DNA of 64,000 bases, taken from NCBI GenBank assembly GCA_024291935.2, contig CM044307.1:93997461-94061460 (forward strand). Reading direction: 5' to 3'. Below are positions 54,830-64,000 of this stretch, piece by piece. Both the position numbers and the translations under genes were made by a program. The stretch is from Okapia johnstoni (lineage: Eukaryota > Chordata > Mammalia > Artiodactyla > Giraffidae). The notes beneath the pieces were generated by a model. That model was not told the origin of the DNA. It did no database searches and was given only the letters and a program-made list of their open reading frames with translations. How positions within the stretch are numbered: position 1 is the stretch's first letter; the number at the start of each line of letters is the position of its first letter.

Positions 54830-57800
54830 CGAAAAATACAAAGAATGTTGGCCTTATACAGACTTGGGTTCACATTTCAACAGCATGACCTAGTAGCTAT
54901 TCATAAAGTTATTCATTTAATTTAATCAAAGTTATTTAAGTCTATTAAATCACACAATGTTACTTAATTCACTGGGCAATTGTGATAATGAGATAGTCTA
55001 CATGTTTGTTCTTAGCAAAGTGACTATTTTAGAACAAATCTTTAAAAAATTCATTCCTTGTAGCATTTATATGAACTGCCCTGGTCATTTCTACTTGCTT
55101 ATGTATCTTAGGGTTGAGGCCTATTATATTTTTTTAATTTTTATTTTACTTCTTTCTACAAATGGATTCTAAGTTGTTGTGGGCATATCTGGGGGTTACA
55201 TGCTGAAGGAAAGTTTCAAAATATGAAAAATTGTCTCATTGTCCAGGTGAAATTTTAAAATCAACACTGCATAAAATATGTGCCTTAATATACACAGTAG
55301 ATACAAATTTTAGTAATTAACTGACTTTTGAGCAAATTCTCTTGTGCTTACTCATTCTGTGCAGCCTGGAATTGCTATTCTCTTATATGATTATACTGGT
55401 TGGTGTAATGTTTTATACATAGGAAAATGAATAATTGCATGATTTTGAGAATATAAAAATTTGGTGCCAAAGCAAAGCTTAAATAAAGACTTAGAATATT
55501 TTTTAAGGAATTGATGAAATTTGTTGCTTTATAAACTAGTAGCAAGGGAAATCAAAGTATTATGTACTGGGGGAAATCAGGTATCCATGGACACCCTTGG
55601 ATAAATTTACAAGACTGGTAAAGATAAGACGTGACATTCCTGTGCAGTAGTACTAACCAAATATTCATTGCTAGCTCCTTGATGTGATAATTCATTTGCA
55701 TAAAATTAGAAGAAAGGACAAAGAAAGTAAGGTTAAAAAGACATTAGTAGATTTTAATTTTAGACAAAGAATTTAAAAAGGCAAAGAGTTTCTCTGTACC
55801 ACCTTCTGTCTAGGAACCTAGAATTAAGAATGGAGTATGGTGATTGAATAAGGTCAAGAAGAAAGTGACTTAATTTGTAGTTAGGTAAGCAGGAGGGACC
55901 ACGCTCTTGGCAGTAAGGCTGTAAATCACTGTGATAACCTACCAGAGACGGTGAGCTGTAAAACCGCTTTCCCTCTAAATTTTTAATATGGATAGTGTTT
56001 AGTTTTGGTGGAGACATGGGGATTTATTAATTGACCCCTGCTTAGTATCTTTGGGGTGAAGGGGAGGACATAATTCATTCATTTAGTGCTCTTTGCTGCT
56101 CTCTTGACATACGTTAAAGCATTTACTCTTTCCAGTAGTTCCTGTGAAGCTGGTGTTAATACCCTCTTGTTTTTAAAAATTAGTGAGGGTCTGAACAAGG
56201 CTTTGAATTTAGTTATATTTGTCTGATTCTGAGCCCTTTTCAGTTTCCTCTATGGCAGGTTCTCTCACTATTTATTAGTTCATGAATCTGTATTTCAGGA
56301 TTTTAGCAGTGGAGTCCTTTCTACAAATGAGAACTCTGTGTGTGATATAATGCTACCCAGTCTCTCAATACCTTGCTTGGAAAACCATTGCTATAGTCCA
56401 TTTCTTTGTTTTTCACTTCTTAATTCTTTTGGTTCTGCCACTAGTCTGTAAACGGCAAATGTAGTAACCTCAAGGAGGCTAGAACATGACTTTAATAGTC
56501 TTAAATTTCAATTGTATTTTCTCAATAGATATATAATTAGAATCAGTGGGAGTTTAGCCTTGGTGAAGATTATAGAATTAAACTCTTATTCTTTCAATTT
56601 CACATCAGCTTTGGCTTATTTAATTACTCTGGTTTTCTTTTTTGCCCTGTGCAGTCTGGGCAAACCAAGACCTTACTGAGTCTTTGTAAAACAATTTGTA
56701 TTTTGCATATTGGACTTACTATGAGAACTGATGCTATCTGTATCATGTTGATGATATAATGTTGATGATTTGGATTTGAAATTGTTTTCCAAGGAAAGGA
56801 AGAATTCTGGAGAGGTAGGCTTAGTAATGTTCATTTACTGGATTTTATTTGTATTAGTGCTCTGTGATGGACGTTTACTCTTTGCTTTTCCAGATCTCTA
56901 GGCCATGAGTTTCTACTTGGTGCATACATTTTATATTGTTATGGAAGTTTTTTTCTTGGTTTGATTCCTTAATTTCCTAGATGATATGGCTTCTGAGTCT
57001 AATCATCTAAATAAGCCTTAGTTATAAATAAGTATAATTTCCTTCCCACAAACGTTAATAATATATTTTATTCTTATAAGTCTACTGACCAGTTTTGGTG
57101 AGTCATTTCCATATTTTCCAGAGTCTTTCTCAATTACACAGGGACATTCATTGTGTTAATTATTTACTGAATGTAGTAGAAAGATGAAAATTTCATCTAT
57201 GACAATTATTTGGAAGTAGATTGAACTCAGCTAGGGTAACTTGTGTTTTCAGATGTCCTAGGTATTATTTTTAAATATATTTCAGAATTTAAGCTAAAGT
57301 TTAAATCTTTCTGTAATTCCTACTTTATTAATTCTTATTATCAAACATAACTGGCGGAGAGAGTGAGTTGCTCAATTTCTTTGAGGCATAAAGATGTGAA
57401 TCAAGAATGGTTCTCAAGAGTAACTTTTAATTCCTATATTTGTGCAGGCATGACTCAAAGTTTTTACTTCAATGTTTCTCTTTTTATATTCCATCATAGT
57501 AGCAGTATGTAAGATAAATACTTTCATGGATGATTGAAAAATATGTGATACTTACTTGAAAAATGCCTATTTACTTTTGTAGATAAATGCATATTTAAAA
57601 TATTTAAAATATAAAATTTCTTATATAATGTTTCATGGCTCTGATGACAAAATACAGCACAACATCTTTGAATCTATATCTTTTCCTATGTAAAGTTCTT
57701 TCTCTTCCAGCTCTGTTAGAAAGAGTGAGCAAAATGGATTTTTAAAAACTTTCCATAGAGACTGGTGAATTGATTTCTCTCTCTCTTGAGGGGAAATTGG

Positions 57801-58047
57801 AGTGATAATAGAGCAACTTTCCTTGGAATTGCTTGAAGTTTTTATATTGCTTCATTAATGCACATACCAATAATGGGAAAACATTATTGTCCCAGTATTT
57901 CAGGTGAGAAAAAGAAAGTATCAAGAGGTCTTCTTGTTTCAAATCAAGTGCTGAGTCAGAGGTCAAGTCTATAAAAGAATTTTGTCTTTTGTTTTTTGCT
58001 TCCAAGAAACGTGGCTGTCTCCTATGCATTTTGTTGCCAAAAAAGAA
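54830..58047. other. long unique intron stretch
   Basis: About 3.2 kb of AT-rich sequence with no repeat I can name, apart from a weak MIR-like trace near 57890-57960. No exon-like open frame with credible splice sites seen. Confidence 0.55.
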
Positions 58048-58060
58048 GATACTTCAGAAA

Positions 58061-58261
58061 GTGAAGTGAAAGTGAAAGTTGCTCAGTCGTGTCCAACTCT
58101 TTGTGATCCCATGGACTATAAAGTCCATGGAATCCTCCAGGCCAGAATACTGGAGTGGGTAGCCTTTCCCTTCTCCAGAGGATCATCCCAACCCAGAGAT
58201 GAAACCCAGGTCTGCTCCATTGCAGGCAGATTCATTACCAGCTGAGCCACAAGGGAAGCCC
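58061..58261 (-). mobile_element. Bov-tA SINE, full length
   Basis: Antisense (GTTGCTCAGTCGTGTCCAAC to GAGCCACAAGGGAAGCCC). Perfect 13-bp duplication AGATACTTCAGAA at 58048-58060 and 58262-58274. Confidence 0.95.
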
Positions 58262-58395
58262 AGATACTTCAGAACAGCCTCTATTTTTAAAAAAGTTAAC
58301 AAGGAAGCACAATGATAATGAAGAGCAAGAGTTACTTTATTTTCTTGGGAAATAGAAGTAGACATACTGCTATTTTGACTTAAATCTGGCCATGT

Positions 58396-58620
58396 GCTGT
58401 GCTGTTTGCTGAGTCACTTCAGTCACGTCTGATTCTTTGCAACCCCATGGACTATGGCCCACCAGGCTCCTCTGTCCATGGGATTTTTCAGGCAAGGATT
58501 CTGGAGTGGGTTGCCACTTCCTCCTCCAGGAGATCTTCCCAGGAATCGAACCCATGTCTCATGCCAATGTTCCTGCATTGGCAGATGGGTTCTTTACCAC
58601 TAGCACCACTTGGGAAGCTC
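58396..58620 (-). mobile_element. Bov-tA SINE, full length
   Basis: Antisense (GTCACTTCAGTCACGTCTGA to CACCACTTGGGAAGCTC). A 14-bp duplication with one mismatch, AAATCTG(G/T)CCATGT, at 58382-58395 and 58621-58634. Confidence 0.95.
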
Positions 58621-58796
58621 AAATCTGTCCATGTAAACACTAAAGTGAGGGATGTGAAGTAACTCTAGAGAAAAGCAATTGTGTCATCCAAGAAGTAATC
58701 AGAGAAGAGGTATTTAAACAAATCACAATTCAAAATTGTGGTCAAAAATCTGTGTAGAACTCTTTGGATGGAGACTTAAGAATGTATAGATGTCAA

Positions 58797-58806
58797 GAGG
58801 GAGGGG

Positions 58807-58870
<64 letters not shown>

Positions 58871-58972
58871 ACACACATATATGTATATATATGGCTGATT
58901 TGCATTGTTGTATGGCAGAAACCAACACAGCATTGTAAAGCAATTATCCTTCAGTGGAAAAATAAATTACAT
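58797..58972 (+). mobile_element. L1 3' end with internal (TA)n(CA)n
   Basis: GAGGGAGGGGATATAT, then TA/CA repeats (58807-58880), then the L1 terminus GGCTGATTTGCATTGTTGTA, GGCAGAAACCAACACAGCAT, TAAAGCAATTATCCTTCAGT and an A-rich tail. Confidence 0.88.
58807..58880. repeat. (TA)n(CA)n microsatellite
   Basis: About 8 TA units followed by about 25 CA units, broken once by TA. Confidence 0.95.
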
Positions 58973-59269
58973 GTGAGAAAAGAGATAAATACAGGCAAAG
59001 GTGAGACTCAAGTAAACCAGTACCAGCAAAAGGTTTTACAACATTCATTTCTTTGAAAAGAAACAAAAATATATATGTTATCAAAAAAAAAATGAGTAGA
59101 TGAGCTAAGAGGAATGGAAAAATAGCTTCAAATTAAAGTCTGACAATATAATCAGTGTTGGAAGAAATCAGATTTGTCAGAGGAAAGATGTTAAAGGATA
59201 TGCACCAAAAGATGGAAGGAGAGGTGGATGACCAAGGATGATGGTAGAAATCATAGATGACATTTGCTG

Positions 59270-59405
59270 AGCACTTCCTACAACCACACTGTGCTTTAAA
59301 TTTCATGACATACTGTAAGTTGGATGCTATTGTTATTTCATTTTAGAGATGAGAATTCCAAAGAGATTAAGCAAGGTGCCTCAGGTCATACATGAATATA
59401 GAAGA
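59270..59405 (-). mobile_element. MIR SINE, antisense
   Basis: GAGCACTTCCTACAACCACA, TTGTTATTTCATTTTAGAGA, GATTAAGCAAGGTGCCTCAG, GTCATACATGAA. Confidence 0.72.
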
Positions 59406-59689
59406 GCAGCACAGACTTAAATGAAACAAATCTGAAAGGTAGAATCCAGATTTAAATGAAGCTTTTTAAGAGGAAAAGAGTGCTAGTAATACTTGAAAGG
59501 GCAAATTATGTTTGGAGCAAGCAAATAAAGGGAGTGGCTGGTTTCCTGGGGATAGATGGCAAGAACAAGAGAAAGTTTTCAACTTCATTCCTTCCTTCCT
59601 TTTCTCTATGAAGGTAAATAATCCTTAGACCAATGAGAATAACATTTATAAAGAAAAATTAGACATCCTGCCCCATACAAGTTTAACCT

Positions 59690-60100
59690 TATAGTGGAAG
59701 GTGCACAGGCTTTGGAGTCAAGCGGGTGTAGGTTTGAACCTTGACTTCTGCCACTTCCTTGCTTTAGAACTTGGGCGAGGTATTTAACCTGAGTCTCAGT
59801 ATCTTGCCAGGCAGGAGACTCAGGTTCGATCCCTGGGTCAGGAAGATTACCTGGAGAAGGAAATGGCAACCCACTCCAGAATTCTTGCCTGAAAAATTCC
59901 ATGGACGGAGGAGCCTGGTGGGCTACAGTCGTGGGACAAAGAGTCAGACCAAACTTAGCAACTGAAAAACAAGATATTTAACCTGAGTCTCAGTATCCTT
60001 ACACAGTAATTAGGAAAAGCACAGTAGCTCCTGGAATTTAGGAGATTAAAGGTGATAACTAATATGAATAAAAAGATCTGGTAAATTGTAGCCACTTAAC
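59690..60100 (+). mobile_element. MIR SINE, sense, split by Bov-tA
   Basis: Left part 59690-59803: CACAGGCTTTGGAGTCAAGC, TTGACTTCTGCCACTTCCTT, AACTTGGGCGAGGTATTTAA. Right part 59975-60100. Confidence 0.8.
59804..59974 (+). mobile_element. Bov-tA SINE nested in MIR
   Basis: Starts inside the tRNA-like head (GCCAGGCAGGAGACTCAGGT) and ends AACTTAGCAACTGAAAAACA. A perfect 23-bp target duplication beginning TATTTAACCTGAGTCTCAGT lies at 59781-59803 and 59975-59997. Confidence 0.95.
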
Positions 60101-61800
60101 ACATAAATATTACTTGCCTTACATTTCCTTCCCAGACCTTGATGAAGTGTGTTCCAGTAAATTGCAGCAGAATCTGCTAAACTATTAGGGGAATATCTTT
60201 GAAAATTCATGGAAAATAAGAATGGAAATGCCCCATTTTCCAAAGAAGCAAAAAGGCAAATTAATAAAGCCACAGCCAACAAATCAACAAATTTTAAAAA
60301 AGATAACAATTCTAGAATTCATTTCTAGAGATTGCCACCACAAACTGTAGCAGAGGTATTCTTTCTATAAAGAATTCCCTGGCCTCTACATTATGCTGCA
60401 TCTTACTCTTACTTGACCCTATCAGTTGATTCAGATCCACCCCACATTCAAAGGTCAGGCCTGAAATACGTTGGATATAATTAAGGAGTTCTAGCTTAGA
60501 ACTCTGAAAGTCAGGATCCAGGCAGTCCATCTCTAATTTTGGAAACTGCAGCCTTGTCCTGTTTAATGTTCTTGATTCTTTATCTGGGAAGACACTCTTA
60601 GTATCTTAATTTTCATAGGATGAAGGTAAGGAGCTGAGGGAACAACCTTAGAACAAGATTGGGACTTACAATGGAAGGTATAAACTGTTTACATAAGCAA
60701 GTCCAAGGGACTTGGGACCTTTCTGATCCAAGTCAGCATTGGGTACAATGGGTCTGCAAAATAAGATACATAATAATATTCATGGTCCTTTGCATTAGAT
60801 AGATTCTCATTCAGAGTAAGGGGAACTTGAATAACTTCCTGGAAGCAGAGTTTAGCTCTGGAGAAAAGGTCATGAAAAAAGCCAATGGGATTAAGGCACC
60901 ATCCACATAGACTCAGTTCAGTTCTACCTGAGATTATTGCAGTCACACAAACTGGCCACAAGGCAGATATGTAGGGAGACTCTAGATCAATTTCATGTGT
61001 ACTGAGGTTGTCTCCAGCTTTGGGATGTCAGATGTGGGGAAGTAGATCCTCATCCTCAGTGGGGAAGCCACTCCTAATATACCCTCAGGCTAGTCTCAGC
61101 TTGATCTCAGGGCTGGGCATGGCTCTAAGCTTGTGGGTGAAGACTTGTAGTACATGTGGCATGATTCTTGAATGCCAGAATAATATACTGTATTGGATCT
61201 TTTTTTTTTTATCAGACTATCATTGGGATTAGCATAGTATGAACTTGAATGAATGTCAAGTTATCTGTATTGCATAACAAATGAAATCAAACTCAGTAGT
61301 GTCACACAACCTTTTGCTGGGATCATGGATTGTGTGGCTTGTGTTGACTCCACAGTTTCTGGCTGCAGTTGGGAAATTCTGAGGTTGGGGTGACTCTTGG
61401 ATGCATTGGTAAGCTTCTTACACCTCTGATAACTGGGAGTGGGAGGGAATTGAAGCTGTGTCAGAGATTAAAGCTGTGACTGATCACACAAGTGTACATA
61501 CATGTGATCTCTATGTGGCTGGCCTTGTTATTGTACAGCGATTGGTTCTGAGAGGTGATGGATTGAAAAGGAACACGTGGAAAGAACATTTCCAGAGACC
61601 AAGGCAGGAGCTGTAGGGCTTCCTCTGACCCGGTCTCTGAAGACATGAAGTATTAGTTTGCTATAATATATTCTATGGGTTATAAGAGAGTCTTAAAAGC
61701 CAGCCCAAGGGAAGGTAACCCTCAGTGGAAAGAATTGCAACATGTGAAATTCCTTAAAAATTTATTGATTTAAATAATTTTGTCTACGTTACACATAATA
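59998..61800. other. intron, mostly unrecognised
   Basis: No gene seen. The part from about 61255, resuming after the L1 at 62124-62180 (CCAACCCAGATTCAAGGCAG), looks like a decayed mammalian repeat whose family I cannot name. Confidence 0.5.
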
Positions 61801-61814
61801 AAAAGAAACCTTTT

Positions 61815-62042
61815 TTCAATTTTAAAAATTTATTTATTTATTTGTTTTAATTGGAGGCTAATCACTTTACAATATTGTGGAGGTTTCTGCCAACACTGAT
61901 GTGAATCATCCATGGGTCCCCATCCTGAACCCCCTCCCGCCTCCCTCCACATCCCATCCCTCTGGGTCGTCCCAGTGCCCCCGGCTTTGAGTGCCCTGTT
62001 TCATGCATCGAACTTGGACAGGTCACCTATTTCACATATGGT
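61815..62042 (-). mobile_element. L1 3' end, antisense, 228 nt
   Basis: Poly-T, TTTTAATTGGAGGCTAATCA, GATGTGAATCATCCATGGGT, CCTCCCGCCTCCCTCCACAT. Perfect 14-bp duplication AAAAGAAACCTTTT at 61801-61814 and 62043-62056. Confidence 0.93.
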
Positions 62043-62060
62043 AAAAGAAACCTTTTACAT

Positions 62061-62125
62061 TAAAAAAATAAAGTAAAGTAAAGTAAAATAAAATAAAATA
62101 AAATAATAAAATAAAATAAATAAAG
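62061..62125. repeat. (TAAAA)n / (TAAAG)n simple repeat
   Basis: A run of TAAAG, TAAAA and TAAA units just after the L1 duplication. Confidence 0.9.
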
Positions 62126-62423
62126 CCAACCCAGATTCAAGGCAGGGGGAAATTTGTGAGATCACGTCATGGAAGATCCTGATGGATAGGAGACATTGCT
62201 GTGGGCGTTTTTCAAAAAATGCCATCTAACAACAGTGTGCTGTTTTGGTTAATTTGTTTGTTTGATTGATTTGGTTTGGTTTTGCTTGGGCAATGAGTGA
62301 AGTGGGAAAATCTAGAGCAATCTTTCCGTTATCTGTTGCTAAATATGTAAGCTTTTTAAGATTTGTCTATGGTGTTGATGGCAGTTCAGTTACGACTTTT
62401 AAAAGCTCCATTGCTTCATGGTA

Positions 62424-64000
62424 TTTTTTTTTTTTAATTTATTTATTTATTTTAGTTGGGGGCTAATTACTTTACAATATTGTAGTAGTTTTTGCCATAC
62501 ATTGACATGAATCAGCCATGGGTTCACATGTGCTCCCCCTCCCGAACCCTCCTCCCACCTCCCTCCCCCTCCCATCCCTCTGGGTCATCCCAACGCTCCA
62601 TCCCTGAGCATCCGTCCCACGCATAAAACATGGAATGGTGTTCCGCTTCACATATGACAATATACATGTTTCAATGTTATTGTCCCAGAACGTCCCACCC
62701 TCACCTTCTCCCTCAGAGTCCACAGGACTGTTCTATGCATCTGTGTCTCTTATTCTGTATAGGGTTACCATTACCATCTTTCAAATTCCATATACATGCA
62801 TTAGTATACTGTATTGGTGCTTTTCTTTCTGGCTCACTTCACTCTGTATAATGGGCTCCAGTTTCATCCATCTCAATAGAACCGATTCAAATGTATTTTT
62901 TTTAATGGCTGAGTAATATTCCATTGTGTATGTGTACCACGGCTTCCTTATCCATTCGTCTGCCGATGGACATCTAGGTTGCTTCCATGTCCTGGCTATT
63001 GTAAACAGTGCTGCGATGAACATTGGGGTACACGCGTCTCTTTCAATTCTGGTTTCCTCAGTGTGTATGCCTAGCAGTGGGATTGCTGGGTCATATGGCA
63101 GTTCTATTCCCAGTTTTTTAAGGAATCTCCACACTGTTCTCCATAGTGGCTGTACTAGTTTGCATTCCCACCAACAGTGTAAGAGGGTTCCCTTTTCTCC
63201 ACACCCTCTCCAGCATTTATTGCTTGTAGACTTTTGGATAGCAGCCATTCTGACTGGTGTGTAATGGTACCTCATTGTGGTTTTGATTTGCATTTCTCTA
63301 ATAATGAGTGATGTTGAGCATCTTTTCATGTGTTTGTTAGCCATCTGTATGTCTTCTTTAGAGAAATGTCTGTTTAGTTCTTTGGCCCATTTTTTGATTG
63401 GGTCGTTTATTTTTCTGGAATTCAGCTGCAGGAGTTGCTTGTATATTTTTGAGATTAATTGTTTGTCTGTTGCTTCGTTTGCTATTATTTTCTCCCATTC
63501 TGAAGGCTGTCTTTTCACCTTGCTCCTAGTTTCCTTTGTTGTGCAAAAGCTTTTAATTTTAATTAGGTCCCATTTGTTTATTTTTGCTTTTATTTCCAAT
63601 ATTCTGGGGGGTGGGTCATGGAGGATCCTGCTGTGATTTATGTCGAAGAGTGTTTTGCCTATGTTTTCCTCTAGGAGTTTTATAGTTTCTGGTCTTACAT
63701 TTAGATCTTTAATCCATTTTGAGTTTATTTTTGTGTATGGTGTTAGGAAGTGTTCTAGTTTCATTCTTTTACAAGTGGTTGACCAGTTTTCCCAGCACCA
63801 CTTGTTAAAGAGATTGTCTTTTCTCCATTGTATACTCTTGCCTCCTTTGTTGAAGATAAGGTGCCCATAGGTGCGTGGGTTTATCTCTGGGCTTTCTATT
63901 TTGTTCCATTGATCTATATTTCTATCCTTGTGCCAGTACCACACTGTCTTGATGACTGTGGCTTTGTAGTAGAGCCTGAAATCAGGCAGGTTGATTCCTC
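62424..64000 (-). mobile_element. young L1, antisense, 3' part (continues past window)
   Basis: Poly-T of about 13 nt and a TTTA-repeat tail, clean 3' UTR (62437-62780) and an uninterrupted ORF2 C-terminus to the window edge. Much better preserved than the L1 at 760-6356. Confidence 0.95.
62781..64000 (-). CDS. L1 ORF2 C-terminal part, open frame
   Basis: The reading frame stays open from the window edge ([20 protein letters not shown]) to a TGA at 62781-62783, about 406 codons. It includes the end of the RT thumb ([16 protein letters not shown]), the cysteine-rich C-terminal domain ([20 protein letters not shown], a CX3CX7HX4C pattern) and the conserved tail ([14 protein letters not shown]). 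ORF2p carries endonuclease and RT for target-primed reverse transcription; the catalytic domains lie upstream of this part, outside the window, so activity cannot be judged here. Because the window cuts it, the start is unknown. Confidence 0.9.
   Translation of the reverse strand, partial: GINLPDFRLYYKATVIKTVWYWHKDRNIDQWNKIESPEINPRTYGHLIFNKGGKSIQWRKDNLFNKWCWENWSTTCKRMKLEHFLTPYTKINSKWIKDLNVRPETIKLLEENIGKTLFDINHSRILHDPPPRILEIKAKINKWDLIKIKSFCTTKETRSKVKRQPSEWEKIIANEATDKQLISKIYKQLLQLNSRKINDPIKKWAKELNRHFSKEDIQMANKHMKRCSTSLIIREMQIKTTMRYHYTPVRMAAIQKSTSNKCWRGCGEKGTLLHCWWECKLVQPLWRTVWRFLKKLGIELPYDPAIPLLGIHTEETRIERDACTPMFIAALFTIARTWKQPRCPSADEWIRKPWYTYTMEYYSAIKKNTFESVLLRWMKLEPIIQSEVSQKEKHQYSILMHVYGI

Larger units (their letters stand above)
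12722..64000 (+). other. TRHDE: TRHDE intron, downstream of the exon (partial)
   Basis: At least 51.3 kb of intron. I looked for the next TRHDE coding segment, which should carry the GAMEN motif, and did not find it. Stretches over 300 nt without a recognised element: 13170-14626, 16560-17244, 17890-19222, 19526-20300, 20415-20720, 25156-26268, 26466-27466, 32162-33720, 35705-36166, 37375-37958, 39126-39690, 41645-42085, 43275-44942, 46734-47741, 54650-58047, 58973-59270 and 59998-61800. Confidence 0.75.

Noticed and set aside
57880..57965. Possible MIR (GAGAAAAAGAAAGTATCAAG, AAATCAAGTGCTGAGTCAGA)
   Set aside because: Too diverged to support by eye; an alignment to MIR would decide it.

Overview
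This window is nuclear DNA from a ruminant (cattle, sheep, goat or a close relative). The evidence is the repeat content: about 27 Bov-tA/Bov-A tRNA-derived SINEs, six sizeable BovB (RTE-type) LINE copies, CHR-type cetartiodactyl SINEs and Bos-type L1 elements. These lie over an older mammalian layer of L2, MIR, MLT1, hAT (MER5A-like) and an ancient L1. There are no operons, ribosome binding sites or CRISPR arrays.

The only host coding sequence I can support is one internal exon on the + strand, 12595-12721 (127 nt, 42 codons plus 1 nt, AG acceptor and GT donor). I recognise it as TRHDE (thyrotropin-releasing-hormone-degrading ectoenzyme, pyroglutamyl peptidase II, an M1 zinc metallopeptidase). 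The rest of the window is TRHDE intron: at least 12.6 kb upstream and at least 51 kb downstream. No second exon was found by eye.

Layout. 1-6.4 kb: intron, a SINE, then a 5.6-kb antisense L1 with decayed ORF1 and ORF2 and a 14-bp target-site duplication. 6.5-9.6 kb: an antisense L2 broken by a Bov-tA and a BovB, with a CG/CA purine-pyrimidine tract. 9.6-20 kb: intron with MIR/L2 scraps, the exon, a CHR SINE and a second antisense L2 carrying a MER5A. 20-28 kb: a CHR with a nested SINE, a sense L2 interrupted by an L1 3' end that itself carries a Bov-tA, and two MLT1 LTRs in opposite orientation. 28-31.6 kb: a BovB fragment inside an hAT element, then the longest BovB (2.6 kb, endonuclease plus RT). 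31.6-45 kb: intron, a sense L2 holding two LTR-like insertions, SINEs, an inverted BovB with a mutated catalytic motif and MIRs. 45-54 kb: two more sense BovBs and an ancient sense L1 (about 48.0-53.9 kb) carrying at least five younger insertions. 54-62.4 kb: relatively unique intron with SINEs, a 12-bp hairpin and short L1 3' ends. 62.4-64 kb: the 3' part of a young antisense L1 whose ORF2 is open to the window edge.

Nothing here looks like a new multi-gene system. The most useful observations are the intact young L1 ORF2 end, informative nesting and target-site duplications, rearranged BovB copies, a closely spaced inverted SINE trio able to form dsRNA in the TRHDE pre-mRNA, and a perfect DR1 nuclear-receptor motif. 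Repeat names come from memory of consensus sequences; boundaries are by eye and usually good to about 10-30 bp, except where a target-site duplication fixes them.
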